DNA of 33,988 nt, taken from positions 1-33,988 of the IMG/VR virus record IMGVR_UViG_3300034374_003486; one strand, 5' to 3'. The first letter of the stretch is position 1. Every line of letters starts with the position of its first letter. The translations under genes and the position numbers were made by a program. This DNA comes from a virus. The notes below the pieces were generated by a model that was given only the letters and a program-made list of their open reading frames with translations, did not search any database and had not been told where the DNA came from. Shown one piece after another: positions 1 through 10,600 of the stretch.

Positions 1-1600
1 TTTCGTCAGAAAATACTGCGATCTCTTCTTCTTTTACTCCTTCTTCTATTAGCCGACGCTTTATCTCTTTAGCCAGATTGAATCTTTTTACTTTGGCTGT
101 GATCTTGTTCCCTTCTGCGTCGTACTCACCAGTTGATCTTTCTGCGTCATCTGAAAACCCAGCTTGCATGAAGATCATCTGTGTCGATTTAGGATGCTTG
201 TTATAGATCGGCATAGCATTTTCAATCATCCTGTTGATCTTCAAGCTAGGATCTTTTGCATCAATTTCCGGCATAGCCCATTCAGGGTTAAACTGAATAT
301 CAGTTAGTCGTGGATCTAAAGTCATCATGTTTCCTTCAGTCTGAAGAACAAGTTGACTGTATGGATCTCCGAGCATTGAACGTAGCTCTCCGTACTCTTC
401 TCCTTTTGCAGACTTAGATTTTTCGTACCTAGCTCGCAATGCTTTGCTATACATCTGCTGAAACACGGATGGTTGCACCGAAACATTGATTGTCTGTTTG
501 TGCGGAACGCCGATAGGCTGTTCTCCCTCTGGGACGAAGCCTTCCTTGTCTGGACGCTCAACGAACTCCTCAACTTCCGAAGCCTTAACAACGTCAAGGT
601 ATTGGCCGATCATCTTCCTAAGCTCTGGAAGATTGTTAAACGCTCTAAGGCGTTCAACAGCCTCCCAAGTTCCGCCAGTAGTAATCTCAGGCTCTATGAC
701 TGACTCCGCAAACATATTGAACCATGAGTTCCAAAAACCGACCTTTGAAGCGTGCATTTCTTCTTCCATGATGTACTTCATCTGGTTGAAGATTTCGTTC
801 AGCGTATTAGTAATTGGCGTACCAGTGAATGTGTATATCCCTCTGCCGCCGTTCGTCTGCCTAACGTGCGTTGTAATAAGGTCGAGCATTTTCCCGCGCT
901 GCGATCCTTTTGTATTCAGTCCCTTCAGTTGCTGCGGAGTTGCAATTGGCAGCTTCTTGTAGTAATGAGCTTCGTCAACCATAACCATGTCAACGCCCAT
1001 GTCTTCAAAGAAAACTGTGTTCTTCTTTGCAAGGTCGGCTGCCTTCTTAATTTCGTCAATCAGGCTCTTACGCTCTAAGACTAGCTCTTTCGCTGTCCTG
1101 CTTTTAATCTGCTCCTTGATCTGGTCTGTGGTAAGGTTATCAAGGTTATCTGGCATCGTGCCTTTTCGCGAACTTTTGTCTTCTTTGAACGCTTCACGAG
1201 CCGCATCTTCAAGCTGCCTTAAATCTTCTTCCCAAATGCCTCTAATAGTTTCGGCTTTCAGTAGAAACCTGTCAGTCAAGCTGTGCGGAACTACAATTAC
1301 ATCCCAATCGTCTGCTGCAATCATAGCAAGCGTGCGATCGCGAATTGATGGATTAAGATTGTCAACGTACAGAACTTTTGCCGTTGGGTACGCTTCGCGT
1401 ATTTCATCCGCCACCTGCGCTGCGTTGATATTATGGGCGAACAACATCGGCTTCTTTGCGTAACCGAATCTCTTTGACTCCATAGCAAGCGCTGCCATAG
1501 TCAAAGTCTTTCCAGTTCCAACTTCGTGCGCAAAAATGCCCTTTCCCATTAACAGCGCACGCCAAACAGCCTGCTTCTGATGCTTACGCAGAGCAAATGG
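1..1600 (-). other. Superfamily 2 helicase domain of the giant protein (incomplete)
   Basis: Residues from about 3570 read LRKHQKQAVWRALL, Walker A HEVGTGKTLTMA (Lys about 3598), MVDEAHYYKK (DEAH Asp about 3776) and YTFTGTPITNTLNE (motif III equivalent). A start of the second RecA-like lobe follows (STQMIFMQAG) near base 190. The remaining C-terminal motifs (V, VI and the arginine finger) lie beyond the window. The methylase-helicase order with a spacer rich in (L)NxxYDxFVxxYG is that of DarB/strawberry-notch-like proteins. Confidence 0.85.
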
Positions 1601-4600
1601 CTTTCCATCTTTCTCAGTGATAATTCCGACAAAAGAAAGCGGAACATTTTCAAATGTTGGAGTAACGAAAGAGTTGTATTCTTCGTTGTAAATATTTGAC
1701 AAATGGTTTGCTCTTCCAGTGTCAGTCCAAACCCACTCTTCCCATGTTTGCCTAAATAGCATTAGCTTTTCGTTTGCTCTAGCCGATTCCTCGGCGTTGA
1801 ACTGTCTCGGAGAGAGAACAATGCCGCCCGCAGTTTTGACTGGTGGATCATATACTTTCAGAGTGGCGTTGTTCATCGCTGCTCGCAAAAACGCCGAAAA
1901 TGGAACGGCAGGTGTTCCATTTGTTATGTAATCGACTCCCCACTGCAAAGCAGTGTCAAGCACATTAACTTCAGGGTCTAGCTCGACGACCCACTTACCA
2001 TGCTTCAGCTTTATCCCAACCAACTTCGGGTCGATTCCTAGCTTCTCGGAAACAAACTGCTTGTAGTATTTTGTCGGAACAAAATGCGGACCCATCTTCA
2101 AATCTATTTGATCGTATGGAATAGTCGCAGGTATTATTTTCTCGATTGCTGCAATGCTTTTTTCAAGACCTTTAACTCCAGCGTCAGTAGCGGCCTGCAA
2201 TGCCCTGTATTTCTTGCGAACATTGCCTGACAAGAAAGTGTCCGCTGGCTCGTATTGGTTTACTTCGTTTTTGTAGATAAATCCTTTTTCTACAAGCTCT
2301 TTGATAGCTTCTTTTTCTTCCATGTTTGCGGACCTAGCAATTCTCGCGTAGTCCAAAATCCTACTTCTGTTTCTTTCGTTAGCGAAAGCGTCTCCGAGGC
2401 TAGCGTTCTTTAGTTCCTTGATAGTTCCAACCATCGTTGTATCGCGGAATACACCTCTTTTGATCCACTCGCCTGTTTCAGCGTGTTTGTAAGAAAGCAC
2501 CTCAAGAGCAAGAGCTAATGGATCGCCAGCTTTTTTGAAAACCTTAATTGCATTGCTTTCTGCTACTTGACCATAAGTTTCAACAAAACTGTCGTATGAC
2601 TCGTTCAGCTTGCGCCTAGCTGCCTTTATTTCGGCAGTTTCTGCATCACCACTTTGCAACGTAAGAACGTCTTCGTAATGCTTGCGAATTTCTGCAAGAT
2701 GCCTCACTTCGTTCAATCGCTCTTGCAGCTTTGATTTGTTTTTGATGCTTGCCTTTGCCCATCCAGCAATTTGCTGCAATGGAACTATCTGCTCTCCGCT
2801 GTAAATGCCTATCTCCGGACCTTCTAGCTGTACGTCTTCGTATGCACGACTACCATCCTTGTTTAGCTTAGGATTCTTTTTCGTGCCGAGATAATGTCGC
2901 CAGTACGCTTTCTTTTCACTATTAACTAGGATTGTGTTCTGACGCATTTCGCCTTCTACCTTCGTAGAATCAGCCGACCATTCAGCGACATCCGTGTTAA
3001 ATATGTTTTCCGGAAGACGCTCTACCCATTCGCTTATCTGCTTCAGTTTTTGTTCATCTGTCAGATTGCTTGCGTCAACCATCATTCCCGGCGCACCGCG
3101 AGTTGTAGGTCCAAATGATATTGTTCCTATAACGTCTTGCGGGTTGTCTACCCAGTGCCTGTTTATCTCTACTGAACTCTTATCGCTCTGCCCTATAAAT
3201 TCTTTCGGCAGTATGTTGGGAACAAGTTCCTCTACTACGTTGTTTTTTCCTTGCAACCATTTAGTTCCACCAATTCCGCCTGATAGTGTTGACGATTCAC
3301 TACGCTCACTCCACCACTTCAATCCATAGTCAGGTTTTTTCTCATCGCTCCTGTTTTTTCGGACAATAATCAAGTCCATCATCGCCGCAGTTCCTGCGTA
3401 TTCCTTCATCATGTTTGATGGAAGACGCAACATTCCTACGACCGTTCCTTCGTTTTGCAGTTGCCTTCGCAGAGTACCTGCCAGCGTTTTTCCGTCAGCG
3501 GTTCCGGTGGAAGTTATGAAAACCATTAACCCACCCGGCTTAATGTGATCCATTGCCCTGCGGAAAAAGAAATTATGTACTGAATGGTCCGTCTTATACC
3601 TGTTCTGAGCAGGCTTATTTTTTCCGAACGGAACATTGCTTATTGCCAGATCGTAGAAGTTGTCAGAAGTCTGCAAATCCTCGTAGCCTTTGTTGCTTAT
3701 ATTGGCCTCTGGATACAGGATCTTTGCGATACGCGATGTCATGGAATCAAGCTCAACACCATGAAGCGTGCTATTCTTCATTATGTTTCTAGGCATGATT
3801 CCAAAGAAATTGCCTGACCCCATAGAAGGCTCAAGTATGTGTCCTCCCTTAAATCCAAGCCTAACTACCGCTTCCCAGACTTTTGCAACGACAGGTGGAG
3901 CGGTAAAGTGCGCATTAGTGATTGAGTCTTGCATTGATTGCCATGTCTCTTTGCCAAGATAATCGCGAAGCCACGCATCCCATTCTTGCCATCCTTCAGC
4001 TGGCTTAGGTCTCTGCCAGCTACCTTGAAACAACTCCTGACCAAACGCACCCCACCCCGTGTACCCAGCAAGCAGATCTAGGTCTTCTTGTGATGGATGC
4101 TCGTTAGTTCTTTCAAGTTCAAGAACTTTTTCTATTGCTGCGAGGTTTCTCTTAAATCGCTCCTTTTGAGATCCTCCGATGATTGCATCCCACTTGTCTG
4201 GAGTGAGTTCATAGTTTGATCTGGTTGAGTCTGTTGCTCCATGATTTCCTCTGGTGTCTCTGGTTCCATCTCCAACAGGTCTGCTGCCATTAACGCTGCC
4301 TCGCTGCGACTGATCCCCTGACTTACCAGCTTGTTCACCTCCTCCTCGTGATCCTTCTGCATCATTCGCACGAACTCCCACAGAATCCCCGCCTTCTCCA
4401 GCCGCTCCTTCGCCGCTTGGTTCTCTTGTTCCATCTGCATCACGATCCGTTGCGTCACTGGCGTCTCCAGCGTCAGTCCTTCCACCTCTTCCTTTATTTG
4501 CTGCTTCTCTGTCGCTGTTAAGTTCATCTGCAAGCTCCCTGTTTGTGTATTCTTCGTATAAGTGTCTTACAGCATCTTCTGCTTTCTTTACGCCTCTGAA

Positions 4601-7600
4601 CGCATCGGCTGTACCATCGTCGTCAAAGTCATGGTTAGGCTGACTTCTGAACAGCTTTATTAGACGCAAATCTCGTTCATTATCCGAAAGTTTTTTCGTA
4701 GTAATGATGTTTTGAGCAGCGTCACGAGCTGCCAAGTTTGACAGCGCCACTGCTCCAGCCTTGCTGCGATCCTGATTGTCGTGAGCGTCAAGCATTTCCT
4801 GTAGCTGCTTAAAGCTATCAATGCCATAACCTTGCAGGTAATACTCAACCAATGCTTCTCTAGCTTTGAGCTGAGGATTGAGCTTGCCTTTTACCTTTCT
4901 CTCGCCTTTGCTGTCGTAGTATCCTCTGTTTCTTATTTCTGTGCTGCTGTCACCCTGCACGACAACTGTTGGGTCTACTTCTCTGACAAGATCTGCGATT
5001 TCTTTCAATCGCTTTCCGCCACCGCCTAGCATGTGCAACTTGAGCGAAGACGTATTGTTTTCTCTTTGGAATGTTACGAAATCTACAATTTCCTTGTTTG
5101 TCCATGCCGCGTGATAGAACGGTATCCCGACAACCATGTTGGTTAGCGTAAAGTCCAAAGAATCTGTAGCGTTAGCGTAAGTCTGAATGAGAGACAAGTC
5201 TCCATATCGATGTACTGGCGCAATTACCCTAACTCCGGACTTAGCAAGTTTCTCGATCCTGTCTCTAAAGTAATTTTGAATTTCTTGCGTCATAACTGCG
5301 TCAGCTACGACAATTCCATCGGCGGTAGTTACCAAAACGTCTGGAGCAACAACATTCAACAGCCCTTTGTCTTCAACCTTTTCTGCGAGCCGTTCGTATT
5401 GCTGCATAACATTTTCAAACTCTTCAATCGCTTTTTTGTAAGTTACGCTACGATCTGCAAGTTCCCTGTTCTTTGCAAGCGACAAAGCACCGCTGTCTAC
5501 GAAAGCTGGCAACTTGTGTTCATTCATGTGCAACAGTAAAGAGTTAGCAATGTCATCTGACATTAGCTTTGCCGCATTGGTTCCTCTGTTGTATGTATAC
5601 AGAGACACACCTACAGCACGACCAGTTTGCGTAAAGGTTCGCAAGTCAGTAACGCTTGTCGAGTTACCGGATGCAAACCAACTGAATCCAAGCGGGCGAC
5701 CGTGACTGCTTCGCTCAATGGATTCGGCGTTTTCGTCTGCCGTTTTATCTTGTTCTTCATCGACAGGCTTTTTGTCTTCTGCTTTAGTGTCGAGATCCGC
5801 TACAACGTCTTGCCATTTTTCCGGAGCTTTTATGTCTGCTCCTTCAATGCCAAGATCTTTCTTCTGATCTTCCGCCATCATTCCTATTGCTCTCCAAGCC
5901 GCTTCAAGATACGGCCCGAAGTCACCCATTTCGCTGTAGTCTCCGTCAGCGAACTCCTCGACGAACGCAGCAAACGACAACGCACCAGCTTTGATGTTTG
6001 CAACTGCAACATCTATTGCCATGCCCATAAGTTCAAGATTAACGCCGACTGTAGGTTTGTTCCTACCAGCCCTGATTGCTTCCTTTAGCTTTCTTGCTTT
6101 CTCTCTTGCAATTTCTTTTTGCTCGTCTGCTTTCTGTCTAGTTGTTTTCTTTTTGCCAGCCGATTTTTTCGGCGCTGGCTTTTTCTTTTTTGCACCCTTC
6201 GTTATTCCGTCGAGAGCTGCATCATTAGTTTGCTGATCTGCTTTTGCAGCATCTTCGCTGTTTACCATTCCGAGAGAACGCAGACCCTCCACTGTGTCCT
6301 CGTACAATTTGCTAAAGCCTTCGTCTGACTTTAGCCACTCCATATAATCAACTGCCCACTCTTCAACAGACTCATAGGTGTACTGAGAAGGAGCAGTTTG
6401 CGTGTCTGCTGACCTGTCTTTTTCAACAACGCTTTGGATGCCCTTTCGGAACGCATCAAGCAATGTCTTGCTTTCTTTGAGCTGAGCCATGCTTGCGTCT
6501 GGCCTTGTTCTTTCAAACAAATCGAGCATAGAGTTCGTGACGGAATTTAACTCAGCCAAATCCTCTTCGGCAGCCTTGCTCTTCCTTGCTGCTTCAGCCT
6601 TCTCTTTAATCAATTCCTCCGCTGACCTCTGAAGAAAGTCTTGCATTTCAGCATCGGAACCATCGTTCCACTGTTCCGGCAAAGGCTTGTGTGCGTTGTC
6701 TCTGTCGTATTCCGACATTTCTTGCACGCTCATTACCGACACAGGATCGGTAGACCAGTACACAGGATCAATGAGCGAATCGATGTAAGAGTCGCGTGTA
6801 AGTCCATCGCCCAGAAGATCGTCATACCGATCCCTTAGTGCGAGTCTATATTTGCTAACAATTTGTGAAGCAAGTTTCGGCTTGTCAGCAGCTTCAAGGT
6901 TGTCCACTAGAACCATAGCGGGATCGTAGTAAACATCTGACCCTTCTGGCCCTTTTCCGTATCTCAGGTATCCGTATGCAATCAAAATGTCAGCGGGCGA
7001 TCTACCGCCATCTCTGTCATGTGCAAACTCTTCCCTCAGTTGCGATGGCGTAACAAAACGATTGCGAGATACATACATCAATACATCGTTAGATTTATCA
7101 ATAGATGTATAGATACTGTCCAAATCGCTTTGCGTTGCAGCAGTTGCGACTCTATTAAGAACATCTGCCGATGCAACTTCATCAAATGCTGGAATCTCCA
7201 TGAGCGAAGTTACGAGCATTGCTCTTTGCTGCTCTATCGTAAATTGCGCAACTGCGTTTTTGCCTCTCTTGCTGTTTATTTTGACCTTTCTCGACCCGCC
7301 CTTTCCAGTCTTCACTCTGCTTTGCAGGATTTTCTGCATGTCTCTTGCTGCGGACTTGATGTGCGGCTGCTTTGTGTTTCGCAGCATTTCCTCCAAGTCG
7401 GAGTCGATCGCCTTTGCCGATGGACTCATCTTAATCATTTCGCTAGCAGATGGATCGCCTTCATAGTCTGGGTCGATGTCGCCTTTGTAATTGTCTTGAA
7501 CTGCATCTAGGACAACACGCTTCGGCAATCCTTTAGCAATCCAGTCATCGACAAACGACTTCATTTCTGGGTAGTCGATTAGCGTGTCTTCGTAGTAGTC

Positions 7601-10600
7601 ATCTTCTATTGCCCTAGACGACTCGGTTGATTCGCTCGGACCTACTGCTTCAATTCCTCCAGCCTCAAAGTCTCTTACTATTTGTTGCTCGGCTGGCAAC
7701 AAGAATTTTTCTCCAATGAAATCTCTTGCTTCTAAGATGTAGTTTTCATCTAAAATCTCATCGAGTAAGTCGCTTTCATCTTCATTAAGGTTCATCGCTT
7801 TCTTGGTTTCTGCGATTGCATCTTTTCCGAAAACGCCCTCTATGTAGTCATCTAAAACATCTTGATTGAACTGAACAGTTTCAGCGACATTTCCAGTCTC
7901 TATATTTTCTTCCCCCGTGTATGCTTCTACGACTGGCGACGGAGGATCTTGTTGCAGAATACCTGCTAGCTGCTTTGTGAAGTTCCTTGACAGTTGCTCG
8001 GCTTCATTTGATCGGTCTTTCGTAGACTTTTCCAAAGCGGTTTCTGACATCATTTGAAGAGATGAAGCGAGAACTCCGCTCAGTGCTTTATCTATATCTC
8101 TTGCAAGTTCATTTCTTTGCTCTAATGATGTTTGCTCGTCTACATACTCAGCATCACGCAACAACAACTGTTGGTCGCCAACGTAAACCGGCGATGTTCC
8201 CGCCTCTGGTTTTTCGCTGCGTGGCTTAGACGAAATAACTTCTCTAGCGTTGGACATAACGTAATTGGCAACACGGTCCAGCAATGAATAATCGAGTCCA
8301 AACATTGCTTCTGAACCGCTCTTTACAGCAGCGTTCAATTTTTCAATTGCACCACGAGTTTCTGCCAGCAGAGTTCCAGAGCGAACAAGCATGTCAGTGC
8401 CTGTTTTCGCTAAAAACTCAACTACACGAAGGTAGCTCTCGCGGTAAGCGTCATCGTCCTTATTGTTGAGGCTTGGAACTTCGTATGAAATCGAGTTTTT
8501 ATCTCGATGAACTAGCCTTGATTTTCCTGCAAGATTCTTTATCGAGTCCGGAAATGATTCCGCAAAACCAAAGTCGCCAATCTTTGAAGCATTAGGCAGA
8601 GAGCTTTCTTTTGTGGTCAGCTTTCTGCTGTAATAAGTCCCATCTGCCGACCTTCCAACAACTGATCGACCTGTAACGTCCGTGTAGTCTGTTACAGAAA
8701 ACTCAGATTCCGGATTTTTGGCGAATAGTTTATTTAGATCAGAACGCGACACGCCTAGAGCAGAAGCAGCAACAGAGTCTGTCAGTACATCGCGACCCCT
8801 AACAGTTGATTGCTCCGGAACATCCCTTGCTATTGGGTCTTTTACCGGAAATGGAAGTACGTTTTTGCTGTTCGCGCCTTGTCCTTTCAGTGCTTTGGGC
8901 CAATCAGCAACTCTGTCAAAGTCTTTTAAGTCCGATTGCCTATCCCATCGTATAGTTGATGATGTAAACCGAACCGGCATAGACTTAACACCACGAGCAA
9001 TCAATGCTCTAGCCCTGTGCCGCCCTTCGTGTGCGGTCACGACAGCGTTTCCTTCTTTGTCTATTTTGAAACTCAGACTTGGAACACTGCTTAGTTGCTT
9101 GCCAGAACTCAAAACGCTTTCAACAAGATCAGTTTTGGATTCGCTTATTCCTTCATCTGCTAGCTTGAGGAAGTCCGCTGGGTCCATGTCGATAATTGTC
9201 GTCCTAGACTTATATCCCGTCTCTTTTTTTGCGCTTTCTAAAGCCTCGGGTGTAAAGAAACTTTTTCCGTCAGACGGGTCGAGAACTGCTTCCTGACTTT
9301 CAATTTCATCTTGTTGCTGATCTGCAACTTCTTCGTCAATCACATCGTTAGTTTCAATCCCGCCTTCTTCTTCAATTACATCGTTGGTTTCATTTTCCGA
9401 CTCTGGCTTTTTAAGAAATTCTTCACGGAATACATTTAGCGCGTCTTGTAATTTGCTTGCTCCACCATCTGAGTATAGAAGTTTTTGCCACGTCATATTG
9501 ACATTAACTGGCACTGCAATGCCGCTGTTCTCTATGACTTTCCTAAAGTTGGTAAAGCCGGTTTTCCTTGCTTGCTCGTTTCTTTCCTCGCTGGAATATC
9601 CTCCTTCAAAAAGGCTTTTCGTCTCATCAAGTGCTTTCTGTATCGTGTCTATGTAAAGACGTTTATTTTCTTCTGTTCCAAAATCAAACGTACCTACGTT
9701 ATACCCATTCTCGTCCAGTTGCGCCGAATTATGAAAACCAAAATAAAGCGAACTTCTTAGCTCATCTTCGTCTTTGCTGGGGTCTTCATCTGCATCTTCA
9801 TTGCCCTCTCTAGCCCTGCGAGCAAGTTCCTCAAGATATGCTGCTGCGGCAGAATCCAGCTCCGCAGAGTCAGGCTGATCTTCTGTCTCTTCTGCTGCAC
9901 CTGCATCTGTTTCTTCGGATTCTAAATAGTATTCCTCCCATGTCTCACCGTATTCAGTAAAGGCAGTTATAATTTCATCTTGCTCCGCCTTTGTCAGCTC
10001 CTTCAAGCCTCCTTGGTCATACCTGTCAAACAGATCTTTCATCCGCTCAAGTGGCATAGGTGTGTCTTGGTTTTCACCGTTGATGTCCTCGTAGAAACCA
10101 CTTCTGAACCTATAAGACTCGTCTCCCATAAATTCATCGAGATTTACTTCTGAACGCCTTGGCCTATACGCCTTCTCTTCAACTGTCTCTGTAGTAGTCT
10201 CCATTTCTTCTTCTACAGAAGTCTCTGTTGCATCCGACTCTTCGGTAGGCTTTCTGTCTAACCTGTAATTTTCAAAAGTTTCGCCATATTCAAAGTAAGC
10301 ATTTACTAACTTTTGTTTCTCTTCTGCACTTAAACCCTCTCCACCGAACGTACCTTCCTCGTACTTTAGGAACAGCTCGCTCATCTCCTCCGGCGAAAGC
10401 GGTCCTTCTTTGTCGTATTTTCCTCCACGAAGTCTATAGCCTTCCTCCGACATAAATTCATCAAAATCTATGTCATCAACTTTCACCTTGCTTTCTTCTG
10501 TCGCCGTTGCATTTGGGTCGGGACTGACGCCACGCTCTTGCGCTACTCGGTAAACTTCTTCAGATTTGAATATCCAGCTTGATCCGTCACGGTAGCCGTT

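Noticed and set aside
3635-3637. N-V-P-F in place of N-P-P-F/Y as a sign of a dead methyltransferase
   Set aside because: The NVPFG form is known from mobile-element methylases of this subgroup, and all other motifs are intact, so inactivation is not supported.
7019-7510. 163-codon plus-strand frame, and similar frames at 486-962 and 987-1463
   Set aside because: All are antisense to conserved parts of the giant gene, overlap each other in other frames, and have Cys/Ser/Phe-rich shadow composition.
8718-9296. 192-codon plus-strand frame
   Set aside because: Antisense to the ParB-like part of the giant gene, Ser/Leu-rich with no recognisable pattern and no ribosome site noted.
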